DNA from: Rhizorhabdus histidinilytica
GTDB lineage: Bacteria; Pseudomonadota; Alphaproteobacteria; Sphingomonadales; Sphingomonadaceae
DNA: 64,000 nucleotides
Reading direction: 5' to 3'
NCBI RefSeq assembly: GCF_900167915.1
Contig: NZ_FUYM01000004.1
Location: forward strand, 248,001 to 312,000
The position numbers and the translations under genes are program-made. The notes below the pieces were generated by a model. That model did no database searches. It saw only the letters and a list, made by a program, of their open reading frames with translations, and had not been told where the DNA came from. Shown one piece after another: positions 1-7,822 of the stretch (positions are counted from its first letter, which is position 1; each line of letters opens with the position of its first letter).

Positions 1-67
1 CGTCGGGACCGGGGCGCAGACCCTCGAGAAACGAGAGCGCCGGCCAGTTGTCGATGGTCCCGCTCAT
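1..67 (-). CDS. 5' end of an unidentified gene (cut by window edge)
   Basis: Only the first 22 codons are visible, beginning MSGTIDNWPALSFLEGL and running off the left edge. The ATG overlaps the TGA stop of the upstream DUF6361 gene in an ATGA arrangement, so the two are almost certainly translationally coupled and co-transcribed. DUF6361 genes are, to my recollection, often followed by phospholipase D-like proteins, and the N-terminus would fit such a protein, but too little is visible to assign a function. Confidence 0.6.
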   Translation of the reverse strand, partial: MSGTIDNWPALSFLEGLRPGPD

Positions 68-1308
68 TCGGCGTTCGCCAGATCGTCTAGGAGCGTGCTG
101 ACCTGCTCCCATCGATAGTGGAGAGGTCCAGCGAGCCCATGCTCGTCGTTCGACCACTCAAGCCGCCGCGCGCGTCCGTTAGGCGTCAAGGGAAGCCGCG
201 CACGAGGCCCCTTTCGGGCTTCGGCCGCCGCATAGACCCCGAAAAGCGGGCGGGGATCGGTCGATTTCGAAACGATCCAGTCCTTCGTCGCCGTCACGAC
301 GGCGCGCAACTTCGACGGCAGCACGCCTATATCTGCTTCGAGCGCGTCGACATCGAGTTTGGCCGCAACCGCGCCGTATTCGGCAACGGTCGAAGCGAGA
401 TGATCGCGATGGCGGGTTGACGCCTCCCGATTGTCGTCGGCCTCGACGATATGTTCGAGAAGCGCGTCGTAGATAGCTCGGCCCACGCCGGCGAGATTGG
501 CCGCCTGCTGCGCCCGCGCGAGCGGCGCCCGGTCAGGACCGGCGATCGCACGGGTCTCGGGAGCCCACATTCCCGGCGGCGATGCGGCCTCCGTCCGAAC
601 AAGACGTGCGAGCAAGGAAAGCTCATGGCCTCCGCTGTCGCGCAATTGCGCGAGGCGTTCGCGAAGAAAGGCGGCCTCCGCTACCGCCAACCGGAGAGTT
701 ATCGATCCACCGGTCCAGCCAGACGGGCGCCCGGGCAGCGGGACGAATGGCGGATCGAAGCCGAGGAGTGGCTGTCCGTCGTCATCGGTCGCCGCGCTCA
801 CGCTCTTCAGCAGTCTATGTGCATGCGCCCGAGAGATCGTCCGCCCGTCCAGGCGCGGGCGCAGGATTCCCCACACCGCGAGCGCATTCCAATATACGGT
901 CGATGGCGGCTGACTGGACGGTTTGGGGAAAACACGACCCCCAATCACCTGGGATTCGCCGGCCTCCCGAAGCCGCCCGGCAAGCACCCTTTCGCGTTCG
1001 CGCAGGGCACGTTCGGCCGCCGGTCCCGTCAAACCCGCAAGGTCTTCGAACAACCATGGCACGAAGATCGCGTAACGCGCCCGCGTATGCAGGACCGATG
1101 TGCCCGGGAAGAAATGATCGGCATACCGCTGATGGATGGTCAAAAAACCGATCTCGTCGCGCACGCCCATGGATTCTTCGTCCATTTGCGCCTTGGCGCG
1201 GGCCAGCGCCTCACGGGACAAATAGGTCCACCCCAACGCCGGCTCGACATGCGAAGCGCGTCGCGCGTGCGGCGATCTCGTCGGTCGAGACACCGCCGTC
1301 AGCTCCAT
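64..1308 (-). CDS. DUF6361 family protein
   Basis: A 414-residue protein that matches what I know of the DUF6361 family: a GW...LS...R start (here after about 24 extra residues), then FLTIHQRYADHFFPGTS at about 55-71 and HTRARYAIFVPWLF at about 74-87. The biochemical function of the family is unknown; in my recollection it appears in accessory DNA-processing or defence-like clusters beside helicases and PLD-fold proteins. Its start overlaps the end of the upstream ATPase gene by 10 bases and its stop overlaps the next gene by ATGA, so the three form one minus-strand operon. The N-terminal extension suggests that an internal start could also be used. The family call is fairly sure; the role is open. 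Confidence 0.75.
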   Translation of the reverse strand: MELTAVSRPTRSPHARRASHVEPALGWTYLSREALARAKAQMDEESMGVRDEIGFLTIHQRYADHFFPGTSVLHTRARYAIFVPWLFEDLAGLTGPAAERALRERERVLAGRLREAGESQVIGGRVFPKPSSQPPSTVYWNALAVWGILRPRLDGRTISRAHAHRLLKSVSAATDDDGQPLLGFDPPFVPLPGRPSGWTGGSITLRLAVAEAAFLRERLAQLRDSGGHELSLLARLVRTEAASPPGMWAPETRAIAGPDRAPLARAQQAANLAGVGRAIYDALLEHIVEADDNREASTRHRDHLASTVAEYGAVAAKLDVDALEADIGVLPSKLRAVVTATKDWIVSKSTDPRPLFGVYAAAEARKGPRARLPLTPNGRARRLEWSNDEHGLAGPLHYRWEQVSTLLDDLANAE

Positions 1309-2519
1309 AGTGAGGATAGAGGCGCCGCTGCCAACCGGTCGCCAAACGGCACAACGTCCGTGTTATCGTAGAGAACGGCACCGAATGCGAAGCGGTCCCC
1401 GCAAGCGTCGGCCAGGGCGCGCAAGCCGGAAAAATCGCCAGCTTTGACCGTGGCGCTCGCCTTCACCTCGATGCCGGCGATCGTCCCGTCATCGCGCTCC
1501 AGCACGATGTCCACTTCGCGCATATCTCGATCGCGAAAATGGTGCGGCGTCACACGCAGGTCCGAGGCCGTCATCAGCTTCAGGACCTCCGAGAATACGA
1601 AGGTTTCCAGCAGCGAGCCGAATGTCCCGCGATCGGCCTTGACCCGATCGAAGGTGAGCCCGCGCGCGGTCGCCAGCAGCCCGGAATCGAGGAAGTGCAG
1701 CTTGGGCGTCTTGACGATCCGCTTCAGCGCATTGGTGAACCAGGGTTGCACGGTCGCGATCAGGAACACCTGCTCGAGCAGGCCGACATAACGCTGGCTG
1801 GTCCTGTGATTGACGTTGATGCCGGCGGCAAGCTGCGAATAGTTGGCCAGCTGCCCCGAGTGTTCGGCCAGCAGACGCACGAATTTCGGGAGTTCTGTCA
1901 GCTTCTCGACCTCGGCGATGTCGCGGAGATCGCGGGTCAGGATCGAGGTGAGATAAGAACGCGCCCAGTCCTGACGCCGCCGTTCGCCGTCACGGCTGAT
2001 CGCTTCGGGGTAGCCGCCGCGCAGAACGAGCTGGACCAGATCGTCACCGACGATCGCATCTTTGTGGCCCTGTAGCTTCCCCTCGAAGAGGCGCTCCAAA
2101 AAGGTCGGCGCGCGCGCTTCGATCTCGGCCCTGGCGAGCGGGAGCATCTGGATGGTCTCCATCCGCCCGGCCAGGCTGTCGGCGACTCGCGGCAGCGTGA
2201 GGACATTCGCGGAGCCTGTGAGCAGAAATCGGCCCGGGCGATAATCCTCGTCGACCGACTTCTTGATGGCCAGCAGCAGGTCCGGCGCGCGCTGGATCTC
2301 ATCGATGATGGCTTTGTCGAGGCCCCGGATGAAGCCGGCGGGATCGGATTGCGCCGCTTCGAGGACCGTCTGATCGTCGAGCGTGATATAGCTCCGCCCG
2401 GCTTCCCCCATCTTCCGGACGAGCGTGGTCTTGCCGGCCCGGCGCGGTCCCACGATCAGAACCACCGGGGTGTCCGCAAGGGCTTCCTCCACCCGCTGCT
2501 CCACGAACCGCTCGAACAT
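1299..2519 (-). CDS. ATP-binding protein, AAA_14/DUF4143 type
   Basis: A 406-residue P-loop ATPase. Walker A is GPRRAGKTT at residues 24-32, a Walker B-like AIIDEIQ lies at 70-76 and a sensor-like LLTGSANV at 99-106, the usual order of the AAA_14 domain. The C-terminal half, with HFLDSGLLA and an IVLERDDG...IEVKAS segment that looks like a restriction-endonuclease fold, fits DUF4143. Such proteins are abundant and mostly uncharacterised; some are linked to toxin-antitoxin or defence loci. It is the first gene of the operon with DUF6361 and has a recognisable sigma-70-type promoter upstream. Confidence 0.85.
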   Translation of the reverse strand: MFERFVEQRVEEALADTPVVLIVGPRRAGKTTLVRKMGEAGRSYITLDDQTVLEAAQSDPAGFIRGLDKAIIDEIQRAPDLLLAIKKSVDEDYRPGRFLLTGSANVLTLPRVADSLAGRMETIQMLPLARAEIEARAPTFLERLFEGKLQGHKDAIVGDDLVQLVLRGGYPEAISRDGERRRQDWARSYLTSILTRDLRDIAEVEKLTELPKFVRLLAEHSGQLANYSQLAAGINVNHRTSQRYVGLLEQVFLIATVQPWFTNALKRIVKTPKLHFLDSGLLATARGLTFDRVKADRGTFGSLLETFVFSEVLKLMTASDLRVTPHHFRDRDMREVDIVLERDDGTIAGIEVKASATVKAGDFSGLRALADACGDRFAFGAVLYDNTDVVPFGDRLAAAPLSSLWS

Positions 2520-2536
2520 GCCAACTCCGAATCTCG

Positions 2537-2590
2537 GCTGATTGGCACTATCAGATACGGCAGATTTGCAGTCAATGACCCGCTGATTGG
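2537..2590. repeat. Direct repeat GCTGATTGG x2 around a promoter
   Basis: Two identical 9-base copies, at 2537-2545 and 2582-2590, start 45 bases apart and flank the -35/-10 elements of the ATPase operon. The spacing places both on nearly the same face of the helix (about 4.3 turns). An operator role is inference. Confidence 0.45.
2547..2575 (-). promoter_or_regulatory. Probable sigma-70 promoter of the ATPase/DUF6361 operon
   Basis: On the minus strand a TTGACT -35 (2570-2575) is separated by exactly 17 bases from GATAGT (2547-2552). The ATPase start codon lies about 28 bases further on. The element is bracketed by two direct copies of GCTGATTGG (plus-strand reading, 2537-2545 and 2582-2590), which could be operator half-sites. 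Confidence 0.5.
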
Positions 2591-3008
2591 TATTTCCATG
2601 ACCGCCATTTGATAGCGCAAGGGAGAATGCCTCCCGAATGGAGCATCATTCGTCAGCCCTAGCTGCGCGGAGAAGCGTCCCCGCACCGCCCAGCCTAAAC
2701 GCAGCCTCACAGCCCATCGCAGAACCAAGTTCTGTGCGCTCCGCTTGACGCTGTCACGCTTTGCGAATGGGAAGATCGCCTCGGCTTCCCCGCCTATTTG
2801 TATCCATGGCTAGCCGCGTGCCCTACGCCTGACGATTGATACTTCCCTGGCTACGTCCGCACGCTCATGGTCGGTCATGCAGGAGCGTGCGCCATCAAGG
2901 CTCGGCCAGCGTGTCGGCGCCTCTGAACGACCGACGCATCCCGGGAATGCGTCTCGCGCTCAACCATCAGCGATTATCAACGGCAGGTCTTCTGCCGAAG
3001 GAGGGCGT
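2591..3008. other. Intergenic stretch with no supported gene
   Basis: About 420 bases between the ATPase promoter and the small HTH gene. Short open frames exist on both strands, but none has a convincing start, ribosome site or recognisable protein. I see no RNA gene or strong terminator. It may be decayed coding sequence of the element. Confidence 0.5.
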
Positions 3009-3239
3009 ATGTCAGAGACCACATTCCTCACGCCGGAAGAGGTAGCCGAACGCTATCGCGGCAGCGTTTCTGTCGGCACGCTTCGGAACTGGCGAGCGAT
3101 GAAGATCGGGCCGTCGTTCGTAAAAATCGGCAAGGCGGTTCTCTACCGGGTCGATGAGCTTGAGGCGTGGGACGACAGGAACCGTGTCCAGTGCCGCGCC
3201 TCAAAGCGAATTGAGCAAAGCGCCGGGGATCGCGCGTGA
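3009..3239 (+). CDS. Helix-turn-helix (excisionase/MerR-like) small protein
   Basis: A 76-residue protein with LTPEEVAERYRGSVSVGTLRNWR at the N-terminus followed by GPSFVKIGKAVLYRVDELEAW. This is the typical helix-turn-helix plus wing of HTH_17/excisionase-like proteins found in phages and integrative elements. The ATG at 3009 has a GAAGGAGG Shine-Dalgarno about 6 bases upstream; the longer open frame starting at 2877 has no ribosome site and its extra residues look non-coding. Such proteins act as recombination directionality factors or local repressors. A serine recombinase lies nearby on the other strand, which fits, but pairing the two is inference. Confidence 0.85.
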   Translation: MSETTFLTPEEVAERYRGSVSVGTLRNWRAMKIGPSFVKIGKAVLYRVDELEAWDDRNRVQCRASKRIEQSAGDRA

Positions 3240-3257
3240 TCCCTCGGCACAAATGGC

Positions 3258-3288
3258 GGGCGCGCCGGTCGGCCCTCCCGGCGCGCCC
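3258..3288 (+). terminator. GC-rich inverted repeat after the HTH gene
   Basis: Perfect 11-bp arms GGGCGCGCCGG (3258-3268) and CCGGCGCGCCC (3278-3288) begin 19 bases after the HTH stop codon. There is no strong U-tract, so it may be a weak intrinsic terminator or an RNA-stabilising hairpin. Confidence 0.5.
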
Positions 3289-3301
3289 GTCCGTCTTCAG
3301 T

Positions 3302-3369
3302 TCATGCGGGGCAAACCGCCCCTCATGCGGCTGGACCATATGACGGCCAGCCTGATGGGCCTCATGCGG
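3302..3369. repeat. Iteron-like repeat TCATGCGG x3
   Basis: The octamer TCATGCGG occurs at 3302-3309, 3323-3330 and 3362-3369, with starts 21 and 39 bases apart (near-multiples of two helical turns). The repeats lie in the intergenic region just downstream of the two ParB-like genes. They could be binding sites for one of those proteins; this is inference only. Confidence 0.35.
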
Positions 3370-3465
3370 GTTCGCCGCCATTCCCACCGCCATGCTTGAT
3401 CCGCCCCGGAGTGCGGCTTCTCCCATGGTCCCCGCGCTTATCGGGTCCGGGTCCCCATATTGAAC

Positions 3466-4401
3466 TCAGGCGCCTGGTGTTTCCGCAATCGCACCAAGCG
3501 TGTCGATCTCGGCGATCTTTTGAAACTCGCTGAGATAGTCCTGCTGATACGTCGCCAGCCAGCGGACCACCCGATCGTTAGCAAGGAGCTTGGCGATGTA
3601 TCCGCGCGCGACCGTCAAATGCAGATTGTCGATGCCGTAGGTTTCCTCAACCGACTTCACCTGGGTCTGGAGCGCCGCCAGCTCCCGTTCCATCCGTGCG
3701 ATCTGTTGGCCCGAGGGCGTCGGCTTGCCGCCGCCTTTTCCCTTCCTGGTGGTGGCAAGCTGGCTTTCAGATGTCGCAGCGCGCAGCGCGCGCGCGAACA
3801 TGACCGAGAAATTGTTCTGGCCAATCATCAGGTCGGCAGCCTCGATCTGCCTGACCGCCGTCATCTGACGCAGGATGTCGAACACCTTCATCGAGCAGGG
3901 CGTGTCTTTCAGCATCTCGGCGGCCTCGGGACTGATCCCTTCCAGCAATCGGGAACGCCGCAGCACGGACTGCACCCGGAGGTTCAGGGCATCGGCAATA
4001 TCGGCGGACGACACGCCTCGATCCATCGCGCGCGCAATCATCCGATGTTCCTGGATCGGCGGGATGCGGTTGACGCGCTTGTTGTAGGTATAGGTGTCGT
4101 CCTCAGAGGCGAGCAGGCACTCGGCCTCCGCAATGCCGAGCTCCTTCAGCGCCTCCAGGCGAAGATGGCCGTCCAGGAGAAACCAGGCGCCGGCATTCGT
4201 CCCATCCGCCATGACGACCGGCGCCTCGATAAGGCCGATCGCCTTGATGGAACTGAGAACCTGCGAATAGGACCGGCTTTCCTTGGCGCCGTTCGGCAAC
4301 GTCTTGAGCGGAACGATTGCCGCGACGGGGATCGTCAGGAAATCCTGCTCGAAGGCGAGACGAATACGCCCGTCCTCCTGGCTCTTCGGTTCGTCAGGCA
4401 T
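3466..4401 (-). CDS. ParB/RepB-like partitioning protein (RepB C-terminal type)
   Basis: A 311-residue protein with a ParB N-terminal nuclease-like fold: FLTIPVAAIVPLK at about 21-33 and LLDGHLRLEAL at 75-85, which carries the ParB box-II position. The central helix-turn-helix (SSADIADALN) and the C-terminal half resemble the plasmid RepB C-terminal domain. It is the last gene of a three-gene operon; its start overlaps the upstream ParB-like gene by 8 bases. No ParA ATPase and no replication gene is visible here, so a classical plasmid partition role is doubtful; a function tied to the serine recombinase seems more likely. Confidence 0.85.
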   Translation of the reverse strand: MPDEPKSQEDGRIRLAFEQDFLTIPVAAIVPLKTLPNGAKESRSYSQVLSSIKAIGLIEAPVVMADGTNAGAWFLLDGHLRLEALKELGIAEAECLLASEDDTYTYNKRVNRIPPIQEHRMIARAMDRGVSSADIADALNLRVQSVLRRSRLLEGISPEAAEMLKDTPCSMKVFDILRQMTAVRQIEAADLMIGQNNFSVMFARALRAATSESQLATTRKGKGGGKPTPSGQQIARMERELAALQTQVKSVEETYGIDNLHLTVARGYIAKLLANDRVVRWLATYQQDYLSEFQKIAEIDTLGAIAETPGA

Positions 4402-5302
4402 GGTCGCCTCCTGACACGCGAGCTTGGAGCGCCCGAGGCATGGTCGCCAACCCTTCCGCTCTCAGCAGGTTGATGAAGCCGTCGTTGGAGAGCAGATCCT
4501 TCAGCGCCTCGACGACGAACAGCAGCCGGGTCTGGGTGAAATCCGACTTTTTGACGAGCAGGCGCTGCTTTTCGGCCTCACGCTGATAGACCTGCATGAG
4601 ATCCGCGGCCGTCAGTCGGCGGGAGCCGGTGTCTTTCCGACCCAGCCGCCCGGCAGGCAAGCCGCCCTTGCGTTGGCTCCGCATCCGCATGTCGAGCAGG
4701 CGGCGCACGGCGGCCAGCTTCTTGCCTCTAAGCTTGCCGGTCTCATAGGCGTCAAGGAGCAGGCTCTGCGCCTCTTCCGTCTCGGCCTTGGAAATCTCCA
4801 TCGCCAGGGTGATCGGAATGAGCCCGGTCTCGACCGCGGCCACCAACCGCTCCTCGCCACGCTCGAGAAGCGAGGCGATCATATTCACCCACGATGCCCC
4901 GACGCCGATCTTCTCAGCGATCTCGGTATCGGTGTAGCCACGGGAGCGCAGAGCGCCGATCTCCTTCATGAGGTCAATCGGGCGTGGGGTGCGCCGCGCG
5001 ATATTTTCGACCAGGCTCATCACGAGGCACTCGCTCTCATTGGCCTCGATCACCACGGCCGGAATCTCGGTCTGGCCCAGCATCTGGAAGGCTTCCAGCC
5101 TGCCTTCACCGCAGACGAGATCGTATCTCGGCCCTCCGGCGCCATCACGGCGGCTCACCGTAATGGGCCGTTTCAGGCCGATGGCTTCGATGTTGTTCAC
5201 GATCTCCCGATGCTGGCGCTTGTTGCGCGCGCGCGGGTTCAAAACCGTGATCCGGGAGATGGGGATCATTTCGATCCGCTTCGGGCGGACGGCAGGCATC
5301 AT
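4394..5302 (-). CDS. ParB N-terminal domain protein
   Basis: A 302-residue ParB-like protein. RITVLNPRARNK at about 17-28, CGEGRLEAF at 64-72 (box II, GEGR in place of the canonical GERR) and LVENIARR at 97-104 define the N-terminal domain; a helix-turn-helix follows at about 124-142 (TDTEIAEKIGVGASWVNMI). The ATG at 5302 overlaps the recombinase stop as ATGA, giving tight coupling. The start was chosen from that overlap and the good N-terminus MMPAVRPKRIEMIPIS; the open frame runs further upstream only as a shadow of the recombinase gene. Confidence 0.85.
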   Translation of the reverse strand: MMPAVRPKRIEMIPISRITVLNPRARNKRQHREIVNNIEAIGLKRPITVSRRDGAGGPRYDLVCGEGRLEAFQMLGQTEIPAVVIEANESECLVMSLVENIARRTPRPIDLMKEIGALRSRGYTDTEIAEKIGVGASWVNMIASLLERGEERLVAAVETGLIPITLAMEISKAETEEAQSLLLDAYETGKLRGKKLAAVRRLLDMRMRSQRKGGLPAGRLGRKDTGSRRLTAADLMQVYQREAEKQRLLVKKSDFTQTRLLFVVEALKDLLSNDGFINLLRAEGLATMPRALQARVSGGDHA

Positions 5303-6864
5303 GCGGCCTCCCCAAGAGGAACGGGCGTAGCGATGTCGTAGAGAAGCTCGAGGCCGTCGAAGCGGTAGGCATCGAGGTCGAGCGCATTCTCCTCTCCCAG
5401 CCGGAGCTTTTCGGAGAGCATGTCGATACGCGGGAAGAGGTAGTAGTCGAACGGTGCGCGATTGGCGCTGTCCATCCGCACGATGATCGTGATGTCGGGC
5501 GCAAGCGAGGTGTCGAAGCGCAGATTCCACCGCAGCAACCCGGTCGGCGTCTCGACGCACCGGGCCACCACAACGGAGAGGCTGAACTCGCCATTGACGA
5601 TCACTCGGTCGGTCTGGAGATCCTGCCAAGCGGCGCTGCCCGTAGCCCGCAATCCGTCGAGCACCTCGCGGAGAATTTCGGGATGGAGCTTGCGCAGCTC
5701 GCGGTTGATTTCGACGTAGCGGTAATCGCGATCGGGCGTGAAACCCACGAGGGTATAGGCGCGAAGCAGACTGCCGAAGCGCGAGCTGTAGGCGCTGCTG
5801 GATGGCATCCCCTCGCATTCGTCGATGACGATCCCGGACAGCAAACCCTTCTGTCGGTAGAGTTTCCGCAGAGATTGCAGCATCTCCTCGTCGCTCAGAC
5901 GGAAGGAGCGCGCACTGATGATGGTCCTTGCCGCCTCGAACAGTTCGCGTTCGACGACGGCCGCGAAGGCGTCTGGCGACCTGATCCACATCTCGGGATC
6001 GTTTTGGACGCGCTTCTTCTTCAACTTGAAGGAACGGCGATTCCACACGTTGTCGCCGATATACTTCTCATTGATCAGAATCTGGTGGACCGTTCCCCTG
6101 GTCCAGGGGCGTCCAAGATCGGTCGGAATGCCTCGTCGGTTGAGGTCGGCCGCAATTTCCCTCTCGCTGTAACCCTGATGGACGAAAGCTCGGTAGATGC
6201 CGCGCACAAGCTCGACCTCTTCCGGCGGGCCGAGCGTGAGGATCACACGATCGGTCTGGATGCTCTTGTGCTCCCCCCGGTCGAGGACACCTTTGACGAC
6301 GCCATGCTCGTCGACCAGGGTTCGGCGCAGGCCGAAGCCGGCGGGTCCGCCCTGGCGGTAGCCCTTCTCGATCAACCGGCCCTGGCCCGCGAACACCTTG
6401 GTCGATAACTCGCGGCTATATTCACCGGCCATCGCACGCTTGACGCCCTTGACGATGGTCGAGATCGGGCTGCCGTCGTTGTCGAATTGCTCCGCGCAAT
6501 ACTCGACGGCGATGCCGGCACGCCGGCAGATATATTCGTAATAGGCGCTCTCGTCGGCGTCCTGAAAGCGCCCCCAACGGCTGACGTCATAGACGAGCAC
6601 CAAGGTGAAATCGGTGCTCCCGGACTGCACGTCTTCGATGAGCTGCTTGAGCGCGTCGCGCCCCTCTATCTTGAGGCCACTTTTCCCGGCGTCGGCATAG
6701 GTCCTGACGATCTCTATTCCGCGGGCCTCAGCATATTGCTTGATCGCTTCGGATTGGTTTTCGGTCGAGTATTTTTGATGGTCCGTAGACATGCGGACGT
6801 ATTCGGCAGCCCGAAGAGGGCGGTCAGGCTGTCCTGACTGATCATCGTAAAGTCGCTGGCCCAT
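5299..6864 (-). CDS. Large serine recombinase
   Basis: A 521-residue site-specific recombinase of the resolvase/invertase superfamily. The N-terminal catalytic domain carries YVRMSTDHQ with the presumed nucleophile Ser26 and VYDVSRWGR further on. The zinc-independent Recombinase domain follows (GGPAGFGLRR, GYSEREIAADLNRRGIPT, GTVHQILINEKYIG). The C-terminal region lacks the usual long coiled-coil of phage integrases. Start: ATG at 6864 preferred over the adjacent GTG at 6867. It heads an operon with two ParB-like genes, an arrangement seen in other alphaproteobacterial islands as far as I recall. It probably mobilises or rearranges the island. Confidence 0.9.
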   Translation of the reverse strand: MGQRLYDDQSGQPDRPLRAAEYVRMSTDHQKYSTENQSEAIKQYAEARGIEIVRTYADAGKSGLKIEGRDALKQLIEDVQSGSTDFTLVLVYDVSRWGRFQDADESAYYEYICRRAGIAVEYCAEQFDNDGSPISTIVKGVKRAMAGEYSRELSTKVFAGQGRLIEKGYRQGGPAGFGLRRTLVDEHGVVKGVLDRGEHKSIQTDRVILTLGPPEEVELVRGIYRAFVHQGYSEREIAADLNRRGIPTDLGRPWTRGTVHQILINEKYIGDNVWNRRSFKLKKKRVQNDPEMWIRSPDAFAAVVERELFEAARTIISARSFRLSDEEMLQSLRKLYRQKGLLSGIVIDECEGMPSSSAYSSRFGSLLRAYTLVGFTPDRDYRYVEINRELRKLHPEILREVLDGLRATGSAAWQDLQTDRVIVNGEFSLSVVVARCVETPTGLLRWNLRFDTSLAPDITIIVRMDSANRAPFDYYLFPRIDMLSEKLRLGEENALDLDAYRFDGLELLYDIATPVPLGEAA

Positions 6865-6982
6865 CACATTGCGCCGTCCCGAAACTGTCTGCGGCGGTCC
6901 GGGCGACCTACCGCCGCTGCATTTGACGGGCCTCTGCCGCCACTCCGCACGGGAACCAGTCTAGCTGCGGAGGAAACGGAAG

Positions 6983-7633
6983 ATGTTGCCGAATACGGGC
7001 AGGAAATTTCCCCTTTGGACAGGCGTGCTTGGCGGGCGCGAAACCTACGCGCAGACCATCGCCGAGTTGCTGCGCAAGGAGCACGGAGACAGCCGCCGTG
7101 CGATCAAGCAACTCATGCGGCAGACGGATGCGAGCGAGCGGACCGTCAAGCATTGGCTCTCAGGACAACACGGGCCGGATACGGTGTATTTCCTACGCTT
7201 AGTAGTTTCGTCGCCTGTCATCAGGGCTTTCGTTCTTGGCCTGCTCGAAGGCCCGGCGGCGATCCCGCTCACCGGCCCGGTCGATCGCATTTCCCTCGCC
7301 AGAGCCCGTGAAGCCTATGCGGCCGGCGAAGCCGCTGGCGGAGGGCCGGCAACGAGTGCGCGAAAAAATGACCCTGAACGTGGCCCTGAACGCGACCCTA
7401 TAAATGTCCCTGATCGGACCGAGATCAACGAGCGACAACATTGGTTCCTGGACCGAGTCGCCGCGGGTCGCTGCCACGCTAAGGAGATCGTATCAGTTTG
7501 GGCGGTCAGTCTGAAAACCGCGCGGCGGGACATCGCCGTGCTCAAAGCGGCTGGCCTCATATGCTACGTTGGATCGCCGAGGAAAGGGCAATATCGGCTA
7601 ACTGGCCGGCGGCGCCCGCTTCTTGCTCGATGA
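6983..7633 (+). CDS. Two-HTH DNA-binding protein, hypothetical regulator
   Basis: A 216-residue protein divergent from the recombinase. The N-terminal part (SRRAIKQLMRQTDASERTVK) resembles an HTH with a YdaS-like character. The linker is rich in charged DPERGPERDP-type segments, and the C-terminal domain (ERQHWFLDRV...VSLKTARRDIAVLKAAGLI) resembles a DeoR-type winged helix. GGAGGAAA about 9 bases before the ATG is a good ribosome site. The location between two element genes and the two DNA-binding modules suggest a local regulator or replication/excision accessory factor. I do not recognise a named family. Confidence 0.75.
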   Translation: MLPNTGRKFPLWTGVLGGRETYAQTIAELLRKEHGDSRRAIKQLMRQTDASERTVKHWLSGQHGPDTVYFLRLVVSSPVIRAFVLGLLEGPAAIPLTGPVDRISLARAREAYAAGEAAGGGPATSARKNDPERGPERDPINVPDRTEINERQHWFLDRVAAGRCHAKEIVSVWAVSLKTARRDIAVLKAAGLICYVGSPRKGQYRLTGRRRPLLAR

Positions 7634-7822
7634 TCGTGGCGCTCAGATGACCTTGGCGACGATGACGCATAACGACTTTGGAACTGCACCGTGACTATAT
7701 GGGCTGGTGCAAACACGAAACGGCATTGATTTCAAACGAGTCGCCGCGCTGACAGCTTTTGCCATCGCGCACAGCGATGCGTTCACGCGGCCAGTGAAAT
7801 TTGTCCCCAGACGGGGGCGTGC

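Noticed and set aside
118-1371. Long open frames on the plus strand opposite the DUF6361 gene
   Set aside because: They are antisense shadows: no ribosome sites, Arg/Pro-rich translations without domains, and they span real gene boundaries.
3460-4473. 337-codon plus-strand frame opposite the RepB-like gene
   Set aside because: The opposite strand encodes clear ParB/RepB motifs with coupled overlaps; this frame has no family signal.
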